50,185 nucleotides of DNA from Paraburkholderia ribeironis (lineage in GTDB: Bacteria; Pseudomonadota; Gammaproteobacteria; Burkholderiales; Burkholderiaceae). The notes under the pieces are model-generated. The model saw only the letters and a list, made by a program, of their open reading frames with translations, was not told the DNA's origin and searched no databases. Positions 18,357-28,180 of this stretch are shown one piece after another. Position 1 is the stretch's first letter, and the number at the start of each line of letters is the position of its first letter. The translations under genes were made by a program, and so were the position numbers. The stretch lies in contig NZ_CYGX02000019.1 in NCBI RefSeq assembly GCF_900019265.1, forward strand, positions 59,615 through 109,799, read 5' to 3'.

Positions 18357-18466
18357 TCAATGGTCGGGCGCAGATATTCATGAGTGGGGGCTGTCTTCGA
18401 TGAAGACGTCCGGTGGTCGCCAGATGGCGCGGTCGGCGGGAAAAACGGGCAGGAGAACAACAGGTT

Positions 18467-19507
18467 ATGGCGACGATCAAGGATGTGGCGGCCGTGGCGG
18501 GCGTGTCGTTCACGACGGTATCGCACGTGGTGAACAACTCGCGGCCGGTGTCGGCCGATGTGCGCGCAAAAGTCGAGCACGCGATCCGTCAGCTGCACTA
18601 CGTGCCGTCGGCGGTGGCGCGCTCGCTGAAAGCGCGCGCGACCGCAACGATCGGACTGGTGGTGCCGAACGCCACCAACCCCTATTTCGCAGAACTGGCG
18701 CGCGGCATCGAGGACGGCTGCGCGCGCAACGGCTACTGCGTGTTCTTCTGCAACTCCGACGACGACCCGGCCAAGCAGCGTAACTATCTGCGCGTGCTGC
18801 AGGAAAAGCGCATCGACGGGCTGATCGTCGCGTCCGCTGGCGATGACGCCGTGCTCGCGCAGACGCTCGCCGACGCACATGAACCGCTGGTGATCGTGGA
18901 CCGCAACGTCGAAGGCCTGAGCGCGGACCTGGTGCAGATCGATCACGAGAAGGGCGCGTATCTTGCCACTCGTCACCTGCTGGAGTTGGGCCACGTGCGG
19001 ATCGGCTGCATCACGGGGCCGGTGCAGACGGCGGTCAGCGCGATGCGGGTGCACGGCTTCATCCGCGCGATGACCGAGCGCGGCATCGAGATTGCGCCCA
19101 ATGCGATCGTCGAAAGCGATTTTTCCGGCACAGGCGGTCATCGCGCGGCCGGCCAGCTGTTCGACACGGTCGGACCGTCGGCGATTTTCGCCGGCAACGA
19201 CATGATGGGCATCGGTGCGCTGCGCGCCGCGGCGGAACGCAACATCAGCGTGCCGCGCGACTGCTCGATCATCGGTTTCGACGACATCGAACTGGGACGC
19301 TTCACCTATCCGTCGCTGTCGACGGTCGGCCAGTCGGTGCGCGCGCTGGGCGATATGGCGGCGCAGACACTGATCGAACGCATCGCCGGGGCGTCGTCGG
19401 GCAATGCCCGCGCGCCTGGCCGCCGGCGCGTCGTGTCGCCGCGGCTGATCCTGCGCGAATCCACCGCGACGTGGGCCGGCGCGCTCAAGCGCGATCTGGC
19501 CGCCTGA
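18467..19507 (+). CDS. rbsR: LacI-family regulator of the ribose operon
   Basis: A 346-residue LacI/GalR regulator beginning MATIKDVAAVAGVSFTTVSH. It has the hinge (ARSLKARATATIGLVVPN) and a sugar-binding core. AGGAG lies 11 bases upstream of the ATG. It is embedded between the transporter and ribokinase genes, and the palindrome at 14267-14280 is its probable target. It therefore likely represses rbsBACRK until ribose (or a derivative) is present. Confidence 0.88.
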   Translation: MATIKDVAAVAGVSFTTVSHVVNNSRPVSADVRAKVEHAIRQLHYVPSAVARSLKARATATIGLVVPNATNPYFAELARGIEDGCARNGYCVFFCNSDDDPAKQRNYLRVLQEKRIDGLIVASAGDDAVLAQTLADAHEPLVIVDRNVEGLSADLVQIDHEKGAYLATRHLLELGHVRIGCITGPVQTAVSAMRVHGFIRAMTERGIEIAPNAIVESDFSGTGGHRAAGQLFDTVGPSAIFAGNDMMGIGALRAAAERNISVPRDCSIIGFDDIELGRFTYPSLSTVGQSVRALGDMAAQTLIERIAGASSGNARAPGRRRVVSPRLILRESTATWAGALKRDLAA

Positions 19508-19553
19508 CGCGGCGAGTCGCGTGGACCCGCTACGTGCAATGGAGGACAAGCAA

Positions 19554-20483
19554 GTGGCAAATCAGCAAACGCGAGGACGCGTGACGGTGGTCGGCAGTCT
19601 GAACATGGACCTCGTGGTGCGCGCGCCGCGTCTGCCGCAGCCCGGCGAGACACTGGCCGGGCGCACGTTCGCGCAGGTCACGGGCGGCAAGGGCGGCAAC
19701 CAGGCGGTGGCCGCCGCGCGGCTCGGCGCACAGGTGGCGATGCTCGGCTGCGTCGGCGCGGACGCGAATGGCGCGCAGTTGCGCGACGGGCTGACGGCGG
19801 AGGGCATCGACTGCGCGGCGCTCGAAACCGGCACGCAAGCGAGCGGCGTCGCGCTGATCGTAGTCGACGACGCGAGCCAGAACACGATCGTGATCGTGGC
19901 TGGCAGCAACGGCGAGGTCACGCCCGCGATGATCGTCCGTCATGAAGCGGTGCTGGCCGCCGCCGACGTCGTGATCTGCCAGCTCGAAACGCCGCCCGAC
20001 GCGGTGCGCGCGGCACTGGCCGCGGCGCGGCGGCTCGGCAAGACGGTGATCCTGAATCCCGCGCCCGCCACCGGGCCGTTGCCCGCCGACTGGCTGCCGC
20101 TGATCGACTATCTGATTCCGAACGAGGTGGAAGCCGCGGCGCTGACCGGTCTGCCGGTCGAGTCCCCGGAGGACGCCGCCAAAGCCGCCGCCGCGCTGCG
20201 CGCGGCCGGCGCGCGCAATGTGCTGGTGACGCTCGGTCCGCGCGGCGTGCACGCGACGCTCGACGGCGCGCACGCGGCGCTGTACGACGCGCCGCGGGTC
20301 GAGGCCGTCGATACGACCGCGGCGGGCGATACCTTCATCGGCGGCTTCGCGGCGCAGCTCGCGCGAGGCGCGAGCGTCGATGCGGCAATCCGCTTCGCGC
20401 AGCGGGCGGCTGCGTTGTCAGTGACCCGCGCCGGCGCGCAGCCTTCGATTCCCACCCGCGCGGAACTGGACGCGCCGGCCTGA
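19554..20483 (+). CDS. rbsK: ribokinase
   Basis: A PfkB-family kinase of about 309 residues. The N-terminal signature VVGSLNMDLVV and the GGKGGNQAVAAARLG substrate region are present. So is the C-terminal DTTAAGDTFIGG, identical in form to E. coli RbsK, with the second Asp as catalytic base. It converts ribose to ribose 5-phosphate. I prefer GTG 19554 because GGAGG lies eight bases before it; ATG 19539 is the alternative. It is last in the operon. Confidence 0.88.
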   Translation: MANQQTRGRVTVVGSLNMDLVVRAPRLPQPGETLAGRTFAQVTGGKGGNQAVAAARLGAQVAMLGCVGADANGAQLRDGLTAEGIDCAALETGTQASGVALIVVDDASQNTIVIVAGSNGEVTPAMIVRHEAVLAAADVVICQLETPPDAVRAALAAARRLGKTVILNPAPATGPLPADWLPLIDYLIPNEVEAAALTGLPVESPEDAAKAAAALRAAGARNVLVTLGPRGVHATLDGAHAALYDAPRVEAVDTTAAGDTFIGGFAAQLARGASVDAAIRFAQRAAALSVTRAGAQPSIPTRAELDAPA

Positions 20484-21026
20484 TTGCATGGAGCGGTGTC
20501 GCGCGACCGAAGATAGTCGTGCGGTGCCGCGCGTTGTTCCCGTGCTTTGCTCCCGCGCTTTGTTTCTGCTTCGTTTCTGCACTTCATTCCCGCAGTTTGT
20601 TCGCTGTTTGCGCGCAGTTTGCGCGCGCATTCGTGGCGGGTTCCACCTCTGCTGTTGCCGCAGCTTCCTCCCGGCTTGACTTTATTGCGCGCGACACCTG
20701 TCGCGCGCCAGTTTTGCTCCGTCTTCGGCTCGCAAGGCTCTCCAGCTCCGCGTCCATGCGACGCGGCTCGCTATCAGAAAAAAAATTACCACGCAAGATG
20801 ATCGCCCAGCCTGCACGCCGCGTCGGCGGGAGGCAGCACCTCAAAAAATCGTTCAAATTGCTTACAACGTCTTTCTTCATACTTATTAAATGCTTCAAGT
20901 ATGCGACTGCGGTGCCGTAAACAAACACATTAGAGCGTGGACTCAAAAAAAGCGCCAATACGCAGACGCCACACGTTACGCCGCGCTGTGATGCAGCCTC
21001 TCATTTTGATAAGCACAGGGACAAGC
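20484..21026. repeat. gap after rbsK with degenerate 11-13-bp pyrimidine-rich repeat
   Basis: From 20534 to 20628 a unit resembling TTTGTTCCCGCGC recurs about eight times with period 11 to 13 and many changes. The following 180 bases up to the chemoreceptor gene are AT-rich and presumably hold its promoter. I could not place -35/-10 or sigma-28 boxes reliably. Confidence 0.6.
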
Positions 21027-22805
21027 ATGTTGAACAATGGCATTACGATCAAGGCACGGATTGGCCTCACGATGGGCTTTCTGGCCGCACTGCTGGTCGC
21101 CATCGGTGTATTTGGTCTGTTCGGGATGAACCGCTCGAACCTCGCCTATCAGGACACCTTCACCAATGCGATGCCGAGCGCGGTGGATATCGACAATGCT
21201 GAGCTTTACGCGGCGCGCGAGCGCCTTGCGACCGATCGGGCGGCGTTCATGGCCGGCACGCCGGAAGTGGGGCCCACGCTGGAGCGCGCGCACTTGATGC
21301 GCAGCACGTCCGACATGTGGTGGAAAAAGTATCTCGACCTGCCGCGTGACGCGCAAGAAGATCGTGTCGCGCAGGACGTCGCCGCGAAGCGCGAGGCACT
21401 GCACCAGAAGTTGGACGCCTTTGCTGCGATCATCGGGGCCAACGACCAGGGCAAGCAGGTGGAAGGCGCCAAGCAGCTGCAGATCGCCTGCAACGAGCTT
21501 GCCACTGCCGACGACGCGCTGCGCAAAATCCAGTTCGACTCGGCGAAGCAGAGCTACGACGCCGCGCAAGACAACTTCAACATGTTCCGCATGGTCAGCC
21601 TCGGCGCGCTGGCGGTGGGCGTCGTCGCCGCAGTGCTGTCATACCTGACCCTGAGCCGCGCGATTGGCCGGCCGCTTGGCGAAGCACTCGGCCATTTCGA
21701 CGCGATCGCAGCAGGCGATCTGCGCCGCCCGGTCGCCGTGAGCTCGCGCGACGAGATGGGCCAGTTGCTGGCAGGCATCGCCAAAATGCAGCATAACCTC
21801 ACCGAAACGGTGCGTAGCGTGCGCAGTGGTAGTGAATCGATTGCGACCGCGACGCGCCAGATCGCGGCCGGCAATATCGATCTGTCGTCGCGCACCGAGG
21901 AGCAGGCGTCGGCGTTGCAGCAAACCGCGTCGAGCATGGAAGAGCTGACCGGCACGGTCAAGCAGAACGCCGACAACGCCCGCCAGGCAAGCTCGCTCGC
22001 GGCCAATGCGTCGGCGATCGCCAACAAGGGCAGTGCGGTGGTCGGCCAGGTGGTCGGCACGATGGGCGAGATCAACCAGAGCTCGGCGAAGATCGCGGAC
22101 ATCATTGCGATCATCGAAGGCATTGCGTTTCAGACCAACATCCTCGCGCTGAACGCGGCCGTCGAAGCGGCGCGCGCTGGCGAAGAGGGGCGTGGGTTCG
22201 CGGTGGTGGCGGGCGAGGTGCGCAGCCTCGCGCAGCGTTCGTCGGCGGCGGCCAAGGAAATCAAGGAACTGATCGACACCTCGGTCGAGCGCGTGCAGTC
22301 GGGCTCCGCGCTGGTGGACGAAGCCGGCCGCACGATGACCGAGATCATTGGCGCGGTGCAGCGCGTGACCGACATCATGGGCGAGATCGCGGCGGCGTCG
22401 GAAGAACAAAGCAGCGGCATCGATCAGGTGGCACGCGCCGTCACGCAGATGGACGAGGTCACGCAGCAAAACGCTGCGCTGGTCGAGGAAGCGGCCGCGG
22501 CGGCGGCGTCGCTCGAAGATCAGGCCGGCAAGTTGCGCACCGCGGTCGCGGTGTTCCAGCTCGAAGAAGGCGGCGAGAAGGCCTCGGCAAATGTGGCGGC
22601 GAATGTGGCGGCGAAGCGCGCGTCAGCACCCGTGCACCCGGTGGCCGCGCGCATGGTTGCGTCATCCGCGGCGCAAGCCGTGGCGGTGAACCGGGCGCCA
22701 GCCGCAGCGGCCGCGCCGCGAGCCACGGCCGCGCCCACGCGTGCGCCGGCCAAAGCCATCGCGCCGGCGAGCGCCGGCGGCGCTCAGGATTGGGAGACGT
22801 TCTAG
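21027..22805 (+). CDS. methyl-accepting chemotaxis protein
   Basis: A 592-residue chemoreceptor of the Tar/Tsr type. A membrane helix lies near 12-32, followed by a periplasmic four-helix-bundle domain and a second helix near 193-213. A HAMP domain follows, then the long signalling coiled coil with the conserved tip ([20 protein letters not shown]). The C-terminus ends DWETF, close to the NWETF pentapeptide that docks the methylation enzymes CheR/CheB. An Ala/Pro-rich linker precedes it. Ligand unknown; no other chemotaxis genes are nearby. Confidence 0.92.
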   Translation: MLNNGITIKARIGLTMGFLAALLVAIGVFGLFGMNRSNLAYQDTFTNAMPSAVDIDNAELYAARERLATDRAAFMAGTPEVGPTLERAHLMRSTSDMWWKKYLDLPRDAQEDRVAQDVAAKREALHQKLDAFAAIIGANDQGKQVEGAKQLQIACNELATADDALRKIQFDSAKQSYDAAQDNFNMFRMVSLGALAVGVVAAVLSYLTLSRAIGRPLGEALGHFDAIAAGDLRRPVAVSSRDEMGQLLAGIAKMQHNLTETVRSVRSGSESIATATRQIAAGNIDLSSRTEEQASALQQTASSMEELTGTVKQNADNARQASSLAANASAIANKGSAVVGQVVGTMGEINQSSAKIADIIAIIEGIAFQTNILALNAAVEAARAGEEGRGFAVVAGEVRSLAQRSSAAAKEIKELIDTSVERVQSGSALVDEAGRTMTEIIGAVQRVTDIMGEIAAASEEQSSGIDQVARAVTQMDEVTQQNAALVEEAAAAAASLEDQAGKLRTAVAVFQLEEGGEKASANVAANVAAKRASAPVHPVAARMVASSAAQAVAVNRAPAAAAAPRATAAPTRAPAKAIAPASAGGAQDWETF

Positions 22806-22915
22806 GCGGCGCAGGGCGCCAGGCGCTGGCGCGCCAAGGCTGATGTGCAATGTTCGTTCCGGCACGGCGCGTCGACGCGATGCGCGCTGCCGATGGTCGA
22901 AAGTCTTTAGCTCAG

Positions 22916-22948
22916 GACCGCGTTTGCGCAGGCATTCGCGGTCTTTTT
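22916..22948 (+). terminator. terminator after the chemoreceptor gene
   Basis: The stem GACCGCG/CGCGGTC closes a 14-base loop and is followed by five T. Between here and 23173 I see no gene. Confidence 0.7.
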
Positions 22949-23173
22949 GCGTCATGTGCGCATCAAGTCACATTCAAGATGACCGCGGGCGCCCTAGCGG
23001 GCCTCGTGATCCGGTACATTGACGGGCGCGGCAAGAACTCGTCGCGCCGGCAGCTGACGCGAATCGTCGATTCGGCAAGCGTGAGCGCCCGCCTTCGCAG
23101 ATTGCCGCCCCACACGCCCGCTCCGACCATCACGCCACCATGAACCGCTCAATGCGCCAGCCAGAGGACAAAC

Positions 23174-23935
23174 ATGACGCCACAAGACCTTGCGCACCGC
23201 CTCATCGAAGCACGCCGACAGCATCGCCCGATCGATGCGCCCGCTCCGGACAGCCTGCCGCCCGATGCGGCGACTGCGTATGCGATCCAGCAGGCGGTCA
23301 TCGCAGGCCTCGGCGATTCGACCGGCGCGTGGAAGATCGGCGCGCCGTCGCCGGGTGGGGCCGCCGCCGGCGCGCCGATTCCCGCGTCGCTGGTGCTGCC
23401 GTCGCCGGCACGGATCGCGCATGACGGATTCTTTCGCGTGCTTGTGGAGCTCGAGATCGCCTTCCGCTTTGCCGAGCCGATCGAGCCGCGCGGCCGCGCC
23501 TATGCACGCGACGAGGTGCTCTCGAAGGTCGGTGTGGTGCTGCCCGCCATCGAGATCGTCGATAGCCGCTTCAGCGAATGGCCGAACATCGCGCCGCTCG
23601 CGCAACTGGCCGACGCGCAGAACAATGGGGCGTTGGTCAGCGGCCATCCGGTTGCCTACGCAGGTCTCGCACGCGGCTTCGATTTCGTTTCACCGGAGCT
23701 GGAGCTGAGTTTCGACGGCGAGTCGCTGGTGCCGGAAGCCACCGGCAACCCGGCCGGCGACCCGCGCGAACTGCTGGTATGGTTCGTCAATCATTGCGCT
23801 GCGATGGGCATCACGATCGAACGGGACTGGACGCTCACCACCGGTTCGTACGTTGGGGCACATGCGGTGGACCGGCCGGGCATTGTGCGCGGCCATATCG
23901 ACGGGCTCGGGGAAGTGGAGATAGAACTGATCTGA
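23174..23935 (+). CDS. 2-keto-4-pentenoate hydratase-like protein (FAH superfamily)
   Basis: A 253-residue protein of the MhpD/2-keto-4-pentenoate hydratase group. The pattern GAWKIGAPSPG, VELEIAFRF, PAIEIVDSRF and LTTGSYVGAH follows these enzymes. The two acidic residues of VELEIAF are the usual metal-binding region. In meta-cleavage pathways such enzymes hydrate 2-hydroxypentadienoate, but no aromatic-degradation genes are adjacent. The true substrate is therefore open. AGAGGACAAAC precedes the ATG. Confidence 0.8.
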   Translation: MTPQDLAHRLIEARRQHRPIDAPAPDSLPPDAATAYAIQQAVIAGLGDSTGAWKIGAPSPGGAAAGAPIPASLVLPSPARIAHDGFFRVLVELEIAFRFAEPIEPRGRAYARDEVLSKVGVVLPAIEIVDSRFSEWPNIAPLAQLADAQNNGALVSGHPVAYAGLARGFDFVSPELELSFDGESLVPEATGNPAGDPRELLVWFVNHCAAMGITIERDWTLTTGSYVGAHAVDRPGIVRGHIDGLGEVEIELI

Positions 23936-24029
23936 GCGAGGGACGGTGACCTTCGCCGCGGCGCCCGGAGCATGCGCTTGTCACCATACGCTTGTAACCG
24001 TAAGTTACGAAGCTTCATTCCAATCATTC

Positions 24030-24060
24030 AAACGGCCGCCTCGTGCGGCCGTTTTATTTT
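24030..24060 (+). terminator. strong rho-independent terminator
   Basis: A perfect ten-pair stem (AAACGGCCGC/GCGGCCGTTT) with a five-base loop is followed by TATTTTT. It ends the hydratase-like gene. Confidence 0.9.
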
Positions 24061-24748
24061 TATCGCAGCCGCGTTGGCGGATTCGGCGCATAGCCGTATC
24101 AAGTCGATGCGTGAGATTGCCGTGATCCAGTTATGGACGCGCCGACCCGGCTCGTAACACGGTTACTCGGCGCGGCGCAGCACGTGTGGCGCTGCCACGA
24201 ACCATCGTGTGCGTTTGCAGAATCACACGCAACTCAGGCCCTCACGCGATGGCGAATCGGCTGAAGATGCACCAGCGAACATGTAACAGACGCGTACAGG
24301 CGTAGACCGAACACATGGGCCGCGCGTTGATGAAGAGAGGACCGGGCACGAAACGAGCATGGGATTTCCACGTCCGCACTTTGCGCCACCAGGTGTGGGT
24401 ACGCGCACAACTGTTCCGATGCGCACGAGAGATCGTTCGGGCAGCGCGTGACGCGATGAGTCGTGCAGGAGCACTGAGCAGCAGTGTGGGACGACGAGGC
24501 CGTGATGTGACGACGGTGGGGCGCAGGCAAGGACGCAAGACGCTGTCATCGCTGTGATGAGAGTGCAAAATTGTAGGTGGTCGAAACTATGTTTCCAAGT
24601 GAGGAATATCGGGAGGCAGACACGGCGCGATTTTCGCAACGTAGTTCGTGAAAAAAAATTTAAAAGGGTTTAGGATGAATTCGAGCGATGTCGTTTCCGA
24701 ATAGCGCGCCGCGCACGACATCGGTCCAGACTTCGGCGAGGAGGTAGC
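24061..24748. other. long gene-free leader/promoter region of prkA
   Basis: About 690 bases without a credible gene. Short readings on either strand lack codon bias and ribosome sites. The last 100 bases turn AT-rich (a run of eight A before TTTAAAAGGG) and then give GAGGAGGTAGC before prkA. I searched by eye for a sigma-54 -24/-12 element, since yeaGH in E. coli is nitrogen-regulated, and found no convincing match. Confidence 0.6.
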
Positions 24749-26671
24749 ATGGATATCTACAGCAGTTTCGCGACACGCTTCGAGAAAACACGAGAGGATG
24801 AACTCTCGCTCGAGGAGTATCTCGCGCTCTGCAAAGACAATCCCGCCGCGTACGCCACGGCTGGCGAACGCATGTTGACGGCAATCGGAGAACCCGAACA
24901 GATCGACACTCGCAACGATCCGCGCCTGTCGCGTATCTTCGCGAACAAGGTCATCAAGGTATACCCCGCATTCCGCGAGTTCTACGGAATGGAAGATGTG
25001 ATCGAGCAGGTGGTCGCTTACTTCCGGCACTCGGCCCAGGGGCTCGAAGAAAAGAAACAGATCCTGTATCTGCTGGGACCGGTCGGCGGCGGTAAATCGT
25101 CGATCGCGGAACGTCTCAAGCAGCTCATGGAACGCGTGCCGTTTTACTCGATCAAGGGCTCGCCCGTGAACGAGTCGCCGCTCGGTCTGTTCGACTACGA
25201 GGAAGACGGCCCGATTCTCGAAGAACAATACGGTATTCCACGGCGCTACCTCAAAGGTATCCTGAGTCCGTGGGCGGTCAAACGCCTGCATGAATACAAC
25301 GGCGACATCCGCAAGTTCCGCGTGGTGCGCCGCTACCCGTCGATCCTTCGGCAGATCGGTATCGCCAAGACCGAGCCAGGCGACGAGAACAATCAGGACA
25401 TCTCGTCACTGGTCGGCAAGGTCGATATCCGCAAGCTCGAACAGTATGCGCAGGACGACGCGGACGCGTACAGCTACTCCGGCGGTCTGTGTCTCGCCAA
25501 TCAGGGCCTGCTCGAGTTCGTCGAAATGTTCAAGGCGCCGATCAAGGTGCTGCACCCGCTGCTCACCGCGACCCAGGAAGGCAACTTCAAGGGCACGGAA
25601 GGCTTCGGCGCGATTCCGTTCGACGGCATCATCCTCGCTCACTCGAACGAGTCGGAATGGAAGGCGTTCCGCAACAACCGCAACAACGAGGCACTGCTCG
25701 ACCGGATCTTCGTCGTCAAGGTGCCGTACTGCCTGCGCTACGGTGAAGAGATCAAGATCTACGAGAAGCTGCTGCGTAATTCGTCGCTCGCCAATGCGGT
25801 TTGCGCGCCGGGCACGCTGAAGATGATGGCGCAGATGTCGGTGCTCACGCGGCTGCAGGAGCCCGAGAATTCCAGCCTCTTCTCGAAGATGCAGGTGTAC
25901 GACGGCGAGAATCTCAAGGACACCGATCCGAAGGCCAAGTCTTACCAGGAGTACCGCGACTTCGCGGGCGTCGACGAAGGGATGACCGGTGTATCGACCC
26001 GCTTCTCGTTCAAGATCCTGTCGCGCGTGTTCAACTTCGACTCGACCGAAGTCGCTGCCAATCCGGTGCATCTGATGTACGTGCTCGAACAGCAGATCGA
26101 GCGCGAGCAGTTCCCGCCGGAAACCGAGCAGAAGTATCTGTCGTTCGTCAAAGACGTGCTCGCGTCGCGCTACGCGGATTTTATCGGCAAGGAGATTCAG
26201 ACCGCGTATCTGGAGTCATATTCGGAGTACGGACAGAATATTTTCGATCGCTACGTGACGTACGCGGACTTCTGGATTCAGGATCAGGAATTCCGCGATC
26301 ACGACACCGGCGAGAGTTTCGACCGCGCGGCGCTGAACGCCGAACTGGAGAAGATCGAAAAGCCTGCGGGCATCAGCAACCCGAAGGACTTCCGCAATGA
26401 GATCGTGAACTTCGTGCTGCGTGCGCGTGCTGCCAATGCGGGGAAGAATCCTGCATGGATCAGCTACGAGAAGCTGCGCGTCGTGATCGAAAAGAAAATG
26501 TTCTCGAACACGGAGGAACTACTGCCAGTGATTTCATTCAACGCGAAGGGCTCGGCAGAGGAGCAGCGCAAGCACGAAGACTTCGTCAACCGGATGGTGA
26601 CGAAGGGCTATACGCCGAAGCAGGTGCGCTTGCTATGTGACTGGTATCTGCGCGTGCGCAAGTCATCGTGA
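24749..26671 (+). CDS. prkA: PrkA-type serine protein kinase (YeaG)
   Basis: A 640-residue PrkA/YeaG protein. The AAA-like N-terminal domain has Walker A GPVGGGKS at 110-117, and the PrkA C-terminal domain follows. The family is linked to stationary-phase and nitrogen-starvation responses and to protein phosphorylation. Length and sequence are typical throughout. A very strong ribosome site (GAGGAGG) precedes the ATG. It is followed by yeaH and spoVR in the common prkA-yeaH-spoVR order. Here a 237-base gap with leader elements separates it from yeaH. Confidence 0.93.
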   Translation: MDIYSSFATRFEKTREDELSLEEYLALCKDNPAAYATAGERMLTAIGEPEQIDTRNDPRLSRIFANKVIKVYPAFREFYGMEDVIEQVVAYFRHSAQGLEEKKQILYLLGPVGGGKSSIAERLKQLMERVPFYSIKGSPVNESPLGLFDYEEDGPILEEQYGIPRRYLKGILSPWAVKRLHEYNGDIRKFRVVRRYPSILRQIGIAKTEPGDENNQDISSLVGKVDIRKLEQYAQDDADAYSYSGGLCLANQGLLEFVEMFKAPIKVLHPLLTATQEGNFKGTEGFGAIPFDGIILAHSNESEWKAFRNNRNNEALLDRIFVVKVPYCLRYGEEIKIYEKLLRNSSLANAVCAPGTLKMMAQMSVLTRLQEPENSSLFSKMQVYDGENLKDTDPKAKSYQEYRDFAGVDEGMTGVSTRFSFKILSRVFNFDSTEVAANPVHLMYVLEQQIEREQFPPETEQKYLSFVKDVLASRYADFIGKEIQTAYLESYSEYGQNIFDRYVTYADFWIQDQEFRDHDTGESFDRAALNAELEKIEKPAGISNPKDFRNEIVNFVLRARAANAGKNPAWISYEKLRVVIEKKMFSNTEELLPVISFNAKGSAEEQRKHEDFVNRMVTKGYTPKQVRLLCDWYLRVRKSS

Positions 26672-26816
26672 TGCGCATTGCGTGGCGCCCGCGTGGTCCA
26701 GCCGCGCGGGCACCCTGCGAGGCGCTAGCTGCATGGACGTAGCGTTGCGGACCATGCGGCGGGCGTCTCGCGGACCCGAAATTAGCGCAGTTGGATGGGG
26801 TTGGAATAAGCGCTTT

Positions 26817-26860
26817 GCGTGGGACCAGAGTAGCGCGCTAAAGCGCGAACTCTGGTCGAC
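26817..26860 (+). promoter_or_regulatory. 5'-leader hairpin element (yeaH copy)
   Basis: It reads GCGTGGGACCAGAGT, an inner stem CGCGCT/AGCGCG, and ACTCTGGTCGAC in the direction of yeaH. Outer arms lie at 26824-26831 and 26849-26856. Compared with copy A, the outermost inner-stem pair is C-G instead of G-C, a compensatory change. Confidence 0.8.
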
Positions 26861-26889
26861 AGCTAAGGTGCCAACTCCGATCGACGCGC

Positions 26890-26907
26890 AGTTGCATGGG
26901 AGACCGG
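26890..26907 (+). promoter_or_regulatory. partial head of the leader element carrying the yeaH ribosome site
   Basis: AGTTGCATGGGAGACCGG repeats the head of the element without its hairpin. It contains the GGGAG that lies six bases before the GTG start of yeaH. Confidence 0.55.
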
Positions 26908-26908
26908 C

Positions 26909-28180
26909 GTGCTTCATCAAATCATCGACCGCAGGTTAGCAGGCAAGAACAAAAGCATTGCGAATCGCGAGCGTTTTTTGCGCCGCGTTAAGAACTATAT
27001 TCGTCGCGCCGTTTCGGAGGCGGTGCGCGACCGTAGCATCAAGGACATCCAGAACACCCAGAGCATCACGATCCCGCGCAAGGACATCGCGGAACCGTCG
27101 TTCCGCCATGGTCCGGGCGGCAGGCGCGAGATGGTGCATCCGGGCAACTCGGACTACATCCGCGGCGACAAGATCCAGCGCCCGCAAGGCGGCGCCGGCG
27201 GAGGCGGGGGCAGTCAGGCCAGCAACGAGGGCGAAGGTCAGGATGACTTCGTGTTCGAGCTGAGCCGCGAAGAATTCATGCAGTATTTCTTCGACGACCT
27301 CGAACTGCCGCGTCTCGTCAAAACCCATCTGCTGGCCGTGCCGACGTGGAAGAGCGTGCGCGCGGGGTGGGCCGCCGAAGGCACGCCGAACAACATCGAC
27401 GTGGTCCGTTCGCTGCGCAGCGCGCTCGGCCGGCGTATCGCGCTTGGCGCGCCACTCGTCAACCAGCTGCACGAGATGGAGCGGCAGCTCGAAGTGCTGA
27501 AGGCCGATCCCGCGGATCGCCGCGAAGAAATCAGACTGCTCGAAGAGGAAATCCACCATTTGCGCGGTCGCATCTGGCGAATTCCATTCATCGATCCGTT
27601 CGACCTGCGCTACGTGAACCGCGTGAAGCAGCCCACGCCGTCCAGCCAGGCGGTGATGTTCTGTCTGATGGATGTCTCTGGTTCCATGGACGAACAGCGC
27701 AAGGATCTCGCCAAGCGTTTCTTCATCCTGCTGTATCTGTTCCTCAAGCGGAACTACGAGCGCATCGAGGTGGTGTTTATCCGCCATCACACGCGCGCCG
27801 AAGAGGTCGACGAAGACACGTTCTTCCATTCGACCGAAAGCGGCGGCACGGTGGTGTCGAGTGCGCTCGAACTGATGCGCAAGGTGATGGACGAGCGCTA
27901 TTCGCCGACTGAATGGAACATTTACGGGGCGCAGGCCTCGGACGGCGACAACTGGACCGACGACTCGCCGAAGTGCCGCAAATTACTCTCGGATGACATC
28001 CTGCAGAAGGTGCGGTATTTTGCGTATATCCAGGTCACGCCCGAAGAGCAGAACCTGTGGCTCGAATATGCGCAGTTGGCGCTCAGCCAGCCGCACATGG
28101 CGATGAAGAAGGTCGAAACCGCGGCCGACATTTATCCGGTGTTTCGAGAGCTGTTTGAAAAGCAGGCGGCGACTTCATGA
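26909..28180 (+). CDS. yeaH: YeaH/YhbH family protein (DUF444, VWA-like)
   Basis: A 423-residue DUF444 protein closely matching E. coli YeaH. It has the N-terminal IDRRLAGKNKSIANRERFLRR, a Gly-rich linker near 90-105, and a von Willebrand A-like domain with MIDAS motif DVSGSM near 255. The start is GTG, supported by GGGAG in front and by the alignment of the N-terminus. It is a partner of PrkA in stress and nitrogen-starvation physiology; its molecular role is unresolved. Its stop overlaps the spoVR start (ATGA). Confidence 0.92.
   Translation: MLHQIIDRRLAGKNKSIANRERFLRRVKNYIRRAVSEAVRDRSIKDIQNTQSITIPRKDIAEPSFRHGPGGRREMVHPGNSDYIRGDKIQRPQGGAGGGGGSQASNEGEGQDDFVFELSREEFMQYFFDDLELPRLVKTHLLAVPTWKSVRAGWAAEGTPNNIDVVRSLRSALGRRIALGAPLVNQLHEMERQLEVLKADPADRREEIRLLEEEIHHLRGRIWRIPFIDPFDLRYVNRVKQPTPSSQAVMFCLMDVSGSMDEQRKDLAKRFFILLYLFLKRNYERIEVVFIRHHTRAEEVDEDTFFHSTESGGTVVSSALELMRKVMDERYSPTEWNIYGAQASDGDNWTDDSPKCRKLLSDDILQKVRYFAYIQVTPEEQNLWLEYAQLALSQPHMAMKKVETAADIYPVFRELFEKQAATS

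Noticed and set aside
17966..19549. 527-codon open frame antisense to rbsC/rbsR
   Set aside because: Same reasoning; it runs through two recognised genes and has no ribosome site.
20860..20935. sigma-28 (flagellar-type) promoter for the chemoreceptor gene
   Set aside because: GCCGTAAA resembles the -10 box, but the nearest TAAA is about 23 bases away instead of about 15.
24223..24639. minus-strand reading frame of 138 codons before prkA
   Set aside because: Cys/Ser/His-rich composition, poor codon bias and no ribosome site.
24061..24748. sigma-54 promoter before prkA
   Set aside because: No GG-N10-GC element with acceptable flanks was found by eye.
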